A stretch of DNA of 64,000 nt from NCBI RefSeq assembly GCF_900115245.1, contig NZ_FOVT01000018.1, positions 1 through 64,000 on the forward strand, given 5' to 3'. The notes below the pieces were generated by a model. That model searched no databases and was not told where the DNA came from. It saw only the letters and a list, made by a program, of their open reading frames with translations. This DNA is from Mesorhizobium sp. NFR06 (GTDB lineage: Bacteria; Pseudomonadota; Alphaproteobacteria; Rhizobiales; Rhizobiaceae). A program made the translations under genes and the position numbers. Positions 1-8,128 of this stretch are shown piece after piece; position 1 is the first letter of the stretch, and every line of letters begins with the position of its first letter.

Positions 1-1
1 C

Positions 2-340
2 GCCATGAACGGCAACGTGTTCCTGGCCTATGTCGAGCAGGTGCTGGTCCCGACATTGTCGGATGGCGACGTAGTCGTCATGGACAACCTGCCCGCCCAT
101 AAGGCCGCCGGCGTGCGCGACGCGATTGAGGCCGCAGGCGCGAGCCTGCTCTACCTGCCGCCCTACAGTCCCGACTTCAATCCGATTGAGAACGCCTTCG
201 CCAAACTCAAGGCGCTGTTGCGAGCAAAGGCCGAGAGAACCATCAAGGCTCTGTGGGACGCGGTCGGCGCGGTCGTCGACCTCTTCACCCCAGTCGAATG
301 TGCCAACTACTTCAAAGCCGCAGGATATGAACCGGATTAA
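2..340 (+). CDS. IS630-family transposase, C-terminal part (runs off the left edge)
   Basis: The protein carries the last two acidic regions of the IS630/Tc1 DDE transposase fold. [11 protein letters not shown] motif supplies the second Asp. [21 protein letters not shown] motif contains the PxxSPxxNPIE signature with the catalytic Glu. These enzymes cut and join the ends of the insertion sequence at TA targets. The frame stays open to the window edge, so the N-terminal half and left inverted repeat are missing from view and the true start is outside. The stop is TAA. A CTAG lies about 14 bases downstream and could mark the element end, but no inverted repeat can be paired here. Family call is secure; completeness cannot be judged. 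Confidence 0.88.
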   Translation, partial: AMNGNVFLAYVEQVLVPTLSDGDVVVMDNLPAHKAAGVRDAIEAAGASLLYLPPYSPDFNPIENAFAKLKALLRAKAERTIKALWDAVGAVVDLFTPVECANYFKAAGYEPD

Positions 341-513
341 ACAGGACGTGCTCTAGCCTGCCGCAGAGCATGGCCATGGTCTCGAAGTCTTCGGCGCTGC
401 GCGCCGGCAAAACTGAAATCATCACTCGCCCCCGCGCGGAAACGCACCACCATACCACACGCGGGGCCTTGGGCGCGAACGCCCCAGAGAGCGCGTTTGC
501 TCCGGGTCGGGCG

Positions 514-2043
514 TTACGCCGCCTGCGCCATCCGCTCCGCACTCATCCGGTAGGAAATCGCTTCGGCGAGATGGATGCGGCCGACCGTCTCGCTGGCGTC
601 GAGGTCGGCCAGCGTGCGCGCCACTTTCAGCACGCGGTGATAGGCCCGCGCCGAAAAGCCGAGTTTTTCGCTGGCGTCCTTGAGCAGCGTCAGGCCGGCC
701 GTATCGGGCTTGGCGATCGCCTCGATGATCGACGGCGGGCAATGTGCGTTGGTGGTGGCGCCGGCGCCCAGCTTTTCCAGCCGCTCGCGCTGCATGGCGC
801 GGGCGCGGGCCACGCGCTGCGCCACCGAAGCACTCGTCTCGGCCTTGTCCGGCCGGATAAGATCGTTCGCCGAGACCGCCGGCACTTCGATCCTGAGGTC
901 GATGCGGTCGAGCAACGGGCCGGAAATGCGCGCCTGATAATCGGTGCGGCAGCGGTCGCCGCGCAGGCAGCGATAGCCAGGTTCCCCCGACATGCCGCAG
1001 CGGCACGGGTTCATCGCCGCCACCAGCTGGATGCGCGCCGGATAGGTGACGCGGTGATTGGCGCGCGCGATCATGCAGTCGCCGGTCTCCAGCGGCTGGC
1101 GCAGCGCATCCAGCGTCTGCGGCGCGAATTCCGGCAATTCGTCGAGGAACAAAACGCCGTGATGGGCAAGCGAGACCTCGCCCGGCCGCGCGCGTATGCC
1201 GCCGCCGACCATCGCCGCCATCGAGGCGGAGTGGTGCGGGGCGCGGAACGGCCGCCGGTCGGTCAGCTTGCCTTCGCCAAGCTCGCCGGCAACGGAAGCG
1301 ATCATCGACACTTCGAGCAGCTCCTTCGGCGCCAGCGGCGGCAGGATCGAGGGCAGGCGCTGCGCCAGCATCGACTTGCCCGAGCCTGGCGGGCCGGCCA
1401 TCAGCAGGTTATGGCCGCCGGCGGCGGCCACTTCGAGAGCCCGCTTGGCGCTCTCCTGGCCCTTGATGTCGGCGAGGTCCGGCAGGTCGCGCGCCGCGAG
1501 CTGGATGCCGGCTTCGGGCCGCGACAGCACCTGCGTGCCGCGAAAATGGTTGGCGACGGCGATGAGGCTGCGCGGCGCCAGTATGTCGAAATCCTTGCCG
1601 GCCCAGGCAGCCTCTGGGCCGCAGGCGAAGGGGCAGATCAGGCCCTTGCCTTCGGCATTGGCGCCGATCGCCGCCGGCAGCGCGCCGGCCACGCCGGCGA
1701 TGGTGCCGTCGAGCGACAACTCGCCCAGCACCACATAGCCGGTGAGCATGTCGCCCGGAATGGCGCCGAGCGCCGCCATCAGCCCGAGTGCGATCGGCAG
1801 GTCGTAATGGCTGCCTTCCTTGGGAAGATCCGCCGGCGCTAGGTTCACCGTGACCTTCTTCGACGGCATCGACAGGCCCGAGGCATGCAGCGCCGCCTGC
1901 ACGCGCTCACGGCTCTCGGCCACCGCCTTGTCCGGAAGGCCGACGATCTGCATGCCGACCTTGCCAGGCCCGACCATCACCTGGACATCGACCGGCACGG
2001 CCTCGATGCCCTGGAAAGCCACCGTGCGAACCCGCGCCACCAT
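514..2043 (-). CDS. comM: YifB/ComM family Mg-chelatase-like AAA+ ATPase
   Basis: About 509 residues, normal for the family. The N-terminal third is a Lon-protease-like S5 fold (VDVQVMVGPGKVGMQIVGLP and the following region). The middle is the AAA+ module with Walker A GPPGSGKSM and Walker B LFLDELPEF. The C-terminal Mg-chelatase cap carries a Cys cluster (NPCRCG, CLRGDRCR). ComM is a hexameric helicase that promotes branch migration during natural transformation in other bacteria; the role in rhizobia is less clear. I chose the ATG giving MVARVRTVAFQG, the usual family N-terminus, over a TTG three codons upstream. comM next to gshB is, from memory, a common rhizobial arrangement, which makes the intervening GT8 gene and island look inserted. 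Confidence 0.93.
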   Translation of the reverse strand: MVARVRTVAFQGIEAVPVDVQVMVGPGKVGMQIVGLPDKAVAESRERVQAALHASGLSMPSKKVTVNLAPADLPKEGSHYDLPIALGLMAALGAIPGDMLTGYVVLGELSLDGTIAGVAGALPAAIGANAEGKGLICPFACGPEAAWAGKDFDILAPRSLIAVANHFRGTQVLSRPEAGIQLAARDLPDLADIKGQESAKRALEVAAAGGHNLLMAGPPGSGKSMLAQRLPSILPPLAPKELLEVSMIASVAGELGEGKLTDRRPFRAPHHSASMAAMVGGGIRARPGEVSLAHHGVLFLDELPEFAPQTLDALRQPLETGDCMIARANHRVTYPARIQLVAAMNPCRCGMSGEPGYRCLRGDRCRTDYQARISGPLLDRIDLRIEVPAVSANDLIRPDKAETSASVAQRVARARAMQRERLEKLGAGATTNAHCPPSIIEAIAKPDTAGLTLLKDASEKLGFSARAYHRVLKVARTLADLDASETVGRIHLAEAISYRMSAERMAQAA

Positions 2044-2171
2044 TTGTCTCAAGCCCCCGATACCGGCTCGCCGCGGCCTGCGATCAGGCCGCGAGCGAAG
2101 TCAGGTAAGACAACCACAGATTTGTGGCTTAGGCAAGAACATTACGGGAACATAGGTAATTGCGAGTCTCG

Positions 2172-3122
2172 TTACGGCGCGGCAGTCGAACCTTGCCCGG
2201 GCAGCGGCGCCTTCGACAGCATCCTGTCCAAGCTTCGTAGGTGCGGCTTTGTAAATCGCCGGCGGTAGTAGTAAATTGCCAGGGCGGAAGACCAGTATTT
2301 TCTTCTCAGCCCTAGAAGACCGAGTATCATCTTCCGCCTGCGGGCGGATTTTAAGACCAAAGTCCCCCCAGGAATATTCAATCCCGACATGATTCTGTAG
2401 AAATTGAAAATATCTGCAAAAGGCACGCGCTTGTAGCGCCAGGGCTTGGCCGATCCCGCATAGTGGATCACCTTGGGAGGCCGCCGTTCGATCTGCATAT
2501 ACCGCTCTGAAAAGAAATTCCATTCCCTGTCCAGGAAGAGAACTCGTCCGCGCACCACCGTATTCAAGGCCGTCTGGTCGAGGTATCGCGAATTGGCGGT
2601 TTGCCGAACTTTTGCAAAGATCCTGTCCGCAATGCCGTCCCTGCGCCAGGCGGCGAGGTTCATCGTAAGAACGCCGGAATTGATGTATTCATTCCGGGAC
2701 ATTCCGACGTCATCGAGTTCCTCCTGCTCGACGAAGCCGTCAATCACGCCGGCGACCAAGTTGTCGCCCAAGTCCGCCGACCAGAGGCCGCTGAGATCGG
2801 ACACCACCAGCGTATCTGCATCCATGTAGATGGCCTTGTCGCAATCAGGCAACATCTCCGGAATGAGTATCCGGGCATATGCGGCAGTCGTCAGCAGTTT
2901 GCCTCTTGTCGGCAGATCGGAAATCCGCTTGCCGTCTGCTTGGACAAGCTGACAATCAATTCCGTTTTGTTCACAAAAACGGCGAAGCTGTATCGCGGCG
3001 GCAGGCTCTATTCCTGCGTCTATAACGAAGAATGTCGCGTCGCGATTATGAATCCAGGCAGAAAAAATAAATAAAAAAAGGCCGGGTACAAAGTTATTGT
3101 CACTTGCAGTAACAATTATCAT
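2172..3122 (-). CDS. Glycosyltransferase family 8 (LgtC/GspA-like)
   Basis: About 316 residues from the chosen ATG. The N-terminus MIIVTASDNNF is the standard GT8 start, so the 25 codons available further upstream are probably not translated. The DxD metal and nucleotide-sugar motif is present as YMDADTLV, followed by INSGVLTMNL and the C-terminal HYAGSAKPW (HxxGxxKPW) signature of retaining GT8 galactosyl- and glucosyltransferases. It probably adds a hexose to a surface polysaccharide or LPS core at the cytoplasmic side of the membrane. The gene and its 5' flank are visibly AT-richer than the neighbours (a run of A near 3060-3080), suggesting transfer. Donor and acceptor cannot be told. Confidence 0.85.
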   Translation of the reverse strand: MIIVTASDNNFVPGLFLFIFSAWIHNRDATFFVIDAGIEPAAAIQLRRFCEQNGIDCQLVQADGKRISDLPTRGKLLTTAAYARILIPEMLPDCDKAIYMDADTLVVSDLSGLWSADLGDNLVAGVIDGFVEQEELDDVGMSRNEYINSGVLTMNLAAWRRDGIADRIFAKVRQTANSRYLDQTALNTVVRGRVLFLDREWNFFSERYMQIERRPPKVIHYAGSAKPWRYKRVPFADIFNFYRIMSGLNIPGGTLVLKSARRRKMILGLLGLRRKYWSSALAIYYYRRRFTKPHLRSLDRMLSKAPLPGQGSTAAP

Positions 3123-3336
3123 GAAATTCCGGGCCCCGGGAAAGCGGGTAGCTAAACCCGGCTGTGGTGGATGGATCGCGAGCACGCTCGCGGTCAAGGT
3201 AACACGTTAAAGTGTCCTCTAATGTATCATGCCCCGTCGATCCCTGGAAATGAAAATGGGCAGCGAAGTCGAACGCGCTCGCCGCCGACTGTCGCCATCA
3301 TATGAATGACAACGATGGTTCCGCCGCGATCGCGCG

Positions 3337-3937
3337 CTACCCCCGCTTGCCTTCCACGCAGTCCCAGAACAGGCTGGCGATGTCGGCGCCGCCGAAGCGC
3401 TGCACCTCGCGCACGCCGGTCGGCGAGGTGACGTTGATCTCGGTCATGTAGTCGCCAATGACGTCGATGCCGACGAGGATGAAGCCGCGTTCCCTGAGTG
3501 CCGGCCCGTCGATCAGGATGATGCGCTTGTCGCCCTTGCGCACGTCCTTGAGATAACGCTGCACGATATAGGGCTCGCGGAACAGCTGGCCGAACATTTC
3601 GAGGAGCGAGGCGAGGTTGCGGTCGGCCTCGTGCAGGTGGAAGATGCCGGCACCGCCATTGCCGTAGAGCGGCTTGACGATGATGTCGCCGAACTCCTTG
3701 CGGAAGGCGGCCACCTCCATCGGGTCCTTGGTGATCAGCGTCTCCGGCATCAGGTCCGGGAATTCCGTGACGAAGATCTTTTCCGGGCTGTTGCGCACCC
3801 AGGCCGGGTCGTTGACCACCAGCGTCTTCGGATGGATGCGCTCCAATATGTGCGTGGTGGTGATGTAGTTCATGTCGAAGGGCGGGTCTTGCCTCAGCAG
3901 CACCACGTCCATCTCGGAGAGGTCGGTGCGCCCCAAT
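3337..3937 (-). repeat. Left arm of gshB direct repeat (partner about 14206-14930)
   Basis: Both arms lie in the same orientation, about 10.9 kb apart. At the 3' side similarity begins around the stop codon (shared CGCTTGCCTTCCACGCAG). At the 5' side it ends abruptly after GGTCGGTGCGC. The left arm lacks the 126 bases corresponding to 14378-14503; the junction shows a short CCG microhomology. Same-orientation repeats of this length are substrates for homologous recombination that would loop out the intervening cyclase genes. Confidence 0.85.
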
Positions 3938-3948
3938 TGGAACGTCAC
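3337..3948 (-). pseudogene. gshB fragment: 3' copy of glutathione synthetase with internal 126-bp deletion
   Basis: This frame matches the intact gshB at 14206-15147 almost base for base, with only scattered substitutions. It covers only from about codon 73 ([11 protein letters not shown]) to the stop. The first seven or so codons (MTFQLG...) come from unrelated sequence. An in-frame deletion joins IILIDG directly to PALRERG near position 3507, removing 42 residues that include the conserved INRVPAE / RSNMHVGG part of the ATP-grasp active site. With the substrate-binding N-domain and that segment gone it cannot be a working synthetase, although the remaining frame is open. It is best read as one arm of a duplication bracketing the island to its right. 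Confidence 0.9.
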
Positions 3949-4168
3949 AGAAGGGTCAATCCTTCCGGTTTCGCGAACGCGAAGGTCGCGCCATATCCGG
4001 ACCTTGCAGTGATGCAGTGAATGTTAAGGCCCGATGCGGACGTTGCGCCCGAGTTCGAAGACTGACCGCGACTGTTCCGCTACCTTCGCATCGATAGCGC
4101 CAATGAGCGGCGTCTCACGTCCTACTCCTTGCCTCCATCGGGAGGGATCGTTGTGGACCAGGCCCTGC

Positions 4169-6688
4169 TTACCCGGGCTTGTGACAGACCCGATCCAGCG
4201 CGTCTCGAAGCGCGGTGGCGGCATCGCCACGCTCGTCAGGGGACATCAGCTCCGGTTCAAGTTCCAGCCTGAGGTGCGGCAGCTCGGTTCGAACAGCACG
4301 ACGAGCGGCCGCCAGATTGGCCTTCAGATCGATGACGCGGTAGGTGGCGACGGGATAGGCGATCCCCTTGACCTGGACGTGCCCCAGCTCCTCACAGTCG
4401 ATTGAGTCCTTCACTTGCGCAAACGTCTCGTAGGAAATGAGGATGGCCCCCGGCGGCGCCTCCTGCTCCAGGCGCGAGGCGAGATTCACGGCGCCGCCGA
4501 TTATCGTGTAGTCCATCCGGTCCTCGCTGCCGAAGTTGCCGACGGTGCAGTAGTCGGTATGGATGCCGATGCGACAGCGCAGTGGTGCCTCAATTCCGAT
4601 GTCGCGCCAGATTTCGGCAAGTTCGCTCATCCGCTTCTGCATGGTTAGAGCCATCTGCACGCAAGCCAGCGCGTCCTCCTTGACGCCGCGAGTCTCGGGA
4701 TCGCCAAAAAACATCAGGATCGCGTCGCCGACATATTTGTCGATCGTCGCGCCGTGATCCGAAGCAATTCTCGACATTTCCGTCAGATAGTGATTGAGGA
4801 GTTGGGTGAGATCCTCGGATTCCATCTTGTCAGTGGTCTCGGTAAAGCCGGCGATATCGGAGAAGCATATTGTCAGTTTCTTCCGCTGGCTGGCGATCCT
4901 GACCTCCTGGCGGCCGGTGAATATCGAGCGGTACACTTGGGGCGCCAGATACTTCGCCAGCTTGCTGGAAAGCGCCTCCAGAACCACGGATTTCTCGGCG
5001 AGGTTCTCCTCCCTTTGCTTCAGCTCGGTGATGTCCGAATAGACGGCGACCGTGCCGCCGGCGCTGATCCGCCGCTCGCTGATCATGACCCATCGCCCGT
5101 CGCCTCGCCGCTGCACCCAAGGTTCGCCAGGGTTGCGGTGCCGCGAGAGGCGCTCGGCGACCCACTCCTCGACCCGCCCCTCGGCGTCCCTGATGTAGCC
5201 GCGCTCGGCGGATCGGCGAATGATTTGCTCGAATGTCGTGCCGGGCGTCAGTTCGGTCTCCAGACCGGTGTAGAGCAATTCGCGGTAGCGGCTGTTGCTG
5301 AGGACGAGCCGGTCCTCCCAGTCGTACAGAGCGAATCCTTCGGAGATGCTTTCGATGGCATCGATGAGCCGCTGACGAGCTTCCGCAACGTCGCGCAGGT
5401 TCTTTTCCTCGACCTCGACAGCAGTATCCCGGAACAGTCTCAGCGCTTCGGCCATGCGCCCGATTTCGTCGCTGCCCGCGGCTGGCAGCGGCGCACGAAG
5501 GTTGCCCCCCGCAATCTCGAGCATGCCCTGGCTCACGGCCCCCAGTCGGGCGAGGAGGCTGCGGTCGACATAGAGCCAGACAACCAGAACCGAACTCAGG
5601 AGGCTGAGGAAGGCGGAGCCGAGCACAACCGCGGTGCCGTAGCGCTGGACGAGCGCGGCTTCGCGACCGGACGCAGCGATCTCCTGGTCTGCCGTGGCGA
5701 CCAGGCGATCGACGCCAGCGGTGAGGTTGCGCGACAGTCGATTGTTCTCGGCCAGAAGCCTTTCGCCCTGTGCCAGGACAGCAAACTCGTCCCCCCGCGC
5801 CTTGGGGATGCTATCCTCGCCGTCGGTCAAACCTTTGAACTCGTCGACACGCTGCCGGAAGCGGGTCCGCAACTTTTCGTCGATCTCCATGGAAACCTTT
5901 TCAAGAGCAGTGAGCGAACGGCGTAGCGGAAAAAGCATCAGCGCCAGGTCGCCCGGCGTCGGCGCGTTCGCGATCTTCACCAGCGCGTCGTTGACCGCCG
6001 AGATCTCCAGCTGCGCCTTCTGCTGAGGGATGTAGGCCGCAATCGCCTGGACCAGGTCGGCCATCGCCGCTGCGCGTCGATCGGGCGACAGCGACGTGTC
6101 GGCCGCGACCGCCTGCCATTGCGGGAGCCTGGAATCCATCACCAGGATGCCGGTGGCGACAAGGCGCTGGCTTCCGGTCGTCGTCGCGGCGAGGCGGTTC
6201 AGGAGCTCCTCCTTGCGGGCGACCACGTCGAGCCGGGCGACAACAAGGGAGTCGAGCTCCTTCAGGTTGCGCCTCAGAACGATCGCGGCTTCCTCGATCT
6301 CGGCCAAAGGCACCGTGCCCAAGGTGGCATCCCGGAGGTCCGTGCGCAGGGCCTCGAGGCGGGACATCTCGAGCGCGACGGCAGCCGAGACCTCGCTGTG
6401 CTGAGCCCTGCTTGTCGCTGCCAGCACCGATGGCGCGGCAGCAGCGACCCGTTCGGCCTGGCGCGACAGCTGGAGGGAAGCGAGCGCCGACGGCACGCGA
6501 TCCGTGGTAATTCGGTCGACGACATCGCCAACCTGGAGGAAGGCATAAAGCGCAGCAGCGGTCGCTAGCAACGCAAGGGCGCTGATCCCGAAAAAGGCGA
6601 GCAGCAGCCGGCCGCGTATGCCGAGGCGTTCAAGCATCTCGGCGAGTCGGGACAGTCCGGCCACACTGGTCTGCATCAGACTAGACAT
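4169..6688 (-). CDS. Membrane-bound class III adenylate/guanylate cyclase with HAMP and PAS domains
   Basis: 839 residues. A transmembrane helix lies at about 29-52, then a helical periplasmic domain of roughly 295 residues, a second helix at about 350-373, and a HAMP linker ([16 protein letters not shown]). A PAS-type domain at about 440-550 ([19 protein letters not shown]) is followed by a class III cyclase at about 595-785. The cyclase has both metal Asp residues ([20 protein letters not shown]), the adenine-selecting Lys and Asp (DKYVGD, MDYTIIG) and the Asn/Arg pair (VNLASRLE). It should therefore be catalytically competent, most likely making cAMP. The binding-protein gene ends only 22 bases upstream on the same strand, so the two are probably co-transcribed and the periplasmic domain may sense that protein. 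The exact ligand is unknown. Confidence 0.92.
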   Translation of the reverse strand: MSSLMQTSVAGLSRLAEMLERLGIRGRLLLAFFGISALALLATAAALYAFLQVGDVVDRITTDRVPSALASLQLSRQAERVAAAAPSVLAATSRAQHSEVSAAVALEMSRLEALRTDLRDATLGTVPLAEIEEAAIVLRRNLKELDSLVVARLDVVARKEELLNRLAATTTGSQRLVATGILVMDSRLPQWQAVAADTSLSPDRRAAAMADLVQAIAAYIPQQKAQLEISAVNDALVKIANAPTPGDLALMLFPLRRSLTALEKVSMEIDEKLRTRFRQRVDEFKGLTDGEDSIPKARGDEFAVLAQGERLLAENNRLSRNLTAGVDRLVATADQEIAASGREAALVQRYGTAVVLGSAFLSLLSSVLVVWLYVDRSLLARLGAVSQGMLEIAGGNLRAPLPAAGSDEIGRMAEALRLFRDTAVEVEEKNLRDVAEARQRLIDAIESISEGFALYDWEDRLVLSNSRYRELLYTGLETELTPGTTFEQIIRRSAERGYIRDAEGRVEEWVAERLSRHRNPGEPWVQRRGDGRWVMISERRISAGGTVAVYSDITELKQREENLAEKSVVLEALSSKLAKYLAPQVYRSIFTGRQEVRIASQRKKLTICFSDIAGFTETTDKMESEDLTQLLNHYLTEMSRIASDHGATIDKYVGDAILMFFGDPETRGVKEDALACVQMALTMQKRMSELAEIWRDIGIEAPLRCRIGIHTDYCTVGNFGSEDRMDYTIIGGAVNLASRLEQEAPPGAILISYETFAQVKDSIDCEELGHVQVKGIAYPVATYRVIDLKANLAAARRAVRTELPHLRLELEPELMSPDERGDAATALRDALDRVCHKPG

Positions 6689-6710
6689 CTCAGCCGGCGA
6701 TCAGCGAACC

Positions 6711-7805
6711 CTATTCAACCGGCACGTACTCTCCGCCGCGCCAGACGTACCAAACCCAGCTCTGCTTCGTGAGGTCGCCCTTGTCGTCGAAATCGACCCG
6801 GCCGATGACGGTGTCGAATTCCTGTTCGTGCAGTGCCGCAATGACGGCCTTCGGCTCCAGCGAACCTGCCTTCGAGACTGCTTGGGCCCAGGCCTGGACG
6901 GCGCCGTAGCTCAACAGCGTGTAGCCCGCGGGCTCGAAGTTCTCGGCACGGAACTGTTCAACGACCGCGGCCGCTTCGGGGCTTCGCCTCGGGTCCGCCG
7001 GGAACGTGAAGAGGGTCCCCTCCGCCGCGGGGCCGGCGATCAGGGCAAATTCCTCGGTCGCCAAAGCATCTCCGGATATGAGCTGAACCTTGTAGCCCCT
7101 GTCGTGTGCGGCGCGAGCAATCAGCGCAACCTCGGCATGATACCCACCTACATACAAGGCGGAGACGCCGGCGGTCTGCAACGCAGCGACCTCGGCTGAA
7201 TAGTCATCCTTCCCGGGCGTGTAGGCGTCGTAAACGGCCTCAGTCACGCCCCGCTTGTTCAGCTGCTTCCTGGTCTCGTCGGCGAGACCCTTCCCATAGG
7301 TCGAGTTGTCGTGGAGGATCGCAATCTTCTTGCTGCCCCAATGATCGGCAAGGTAGTTGCCGGCGATGAAACCTTGCGCGTCATCGCGGCCAATGGTGCG
7401 AAAGACATTGGCACGGCCCTGTTCGGTCAGCTGCGGATTGGTCGAGCCTGGGGATATCTCGACGACGCCCGCCTCCTCGTACACTTTTGATGCGGGGATC
7501 GAGGCCCCGGAGCAATAATGCCCGACGACGAGCACGACCCCGTCAGCCACCAGCTTCTTGGCGGCCGCTACAGCTTGCTCGGGATCGCAGAAGTCGTCGA
7601 CCGAGATGAGCCTCACCTTCTGGCCAAGCACGCCGCCCGCCGTGTTGACGTCGGCCACGGCCATCTCCGCGCCGCGCTGTCCCTGCTCGCCGATCCAGGC
7701 GAGGCGTCCCGTCATCGCAGCCGAGACGCCGATCAGCACCTCCGCCCGCGCGGCGCTGAACATGGCCGCGAGAACTAAGATCGCTATGGCGATGATGCGG
7801 TGCAT
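6711..7805 (-). CDS. Periplasmic branched-chain amino acid-type ABC substrate-binding protein (orphan)
   Basis: 364 residues with a clear signal peptide (about residues 1-21, cleaved after AARA). The mature part is a LivK-type type I binding protein: IGVSAAMTGRLAWIGEQ, the GGVLGQKVRLISVDDFCDP segment, GHYCSGASIPASKVYEEAG, and IAILHDNSTYGKGLADE. No permease or ATPase gene is near it, which is unusual for a transport component. Instead it sits directly upstream of the membrane cyclase, so it may present a ligand to the cyclase's periplasmic domain rather than feed a transporter. The ligand could be an amino acid, amide or short organic acid and cannot be inferred from sequence alone. Confidence 0.9.
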   Translation of the reverse strand: MHRIIAIAILVLAAMFSAARAEVLIGVSAAMTGRLAWIGEQGQRGAEMAVADVNTAGGVLGQKVRLISVDDFCDPEQAVAAAKKLVADGVVLVVGHYCSGASIPASKVYEEAGVVEISPGSTNPQLTEQGRANVFRTIGRDDAQGFIAGNYLADHWGSKKIAILHDNSTYGKGLADETRKQLNKRGVTEAVYDAYTPGKDDYSAEVAALQTAGVSALYVGGYHAEVALIARAAHDRGYKVQLISGDALATEEFALIAGPAAEGTLFTFPADPRRSPEAAAVVEQFRAENFEPAGYTLLSYGAVQAWAQAVSKAGSLEPKAVIAALHEQEFDTVIGRVDFDDKGDLTKQSWVWYVWRGGEYVPVE

Positions 7806-8128
7806 GGGTGCATCCCTGTCGGTAGCTTACGCCAAACCCGTCAGAGCCGACAGCCCCTTGAGCAAGCGCGAGCACCCCGGCTGTGACCACAGTGCAATTG
7901 GCTAAGCGATCCTTCGCTTGAATGGCGCGGCATAACTTCGTTCGCTGGGGTCGGATTCGCGCGCCGAATCCAGACATTCCACTGGCCGGAGGGGAAGGTG
8001 CCGTTGGCTGCAGTCGACTGCGAACGGCTTGGAAATGACCGCCATAGGATCCAATACGCGCCTTTGCGACTAACTCGTTGTGCTGCGGCATAGCCGGTTA
8101 GGTCACCAGCCACGGGCGTTTGGCGACA
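7806..8128. other. Intergenic region, 323 bp, no gene recognised
   Basis: This lies between the stop of the large cyclase-WD40 gene and the start of the binding-protein gene, both on the minus strand. It should hold the promoter of the binding-protein/cyclase pair. Short open frames exist on both strands, but none has a credible start site or a recognisable domain. No terminator with a T-run is visible. Confidence 0.5.

Noticed and set aside
370-1842. A 490-codon frame on the plus strand
   Set aside because: It is antisense to comM, which has clear AAA+ motifs; the frame is His/Arg-rich and unlike any protein family.
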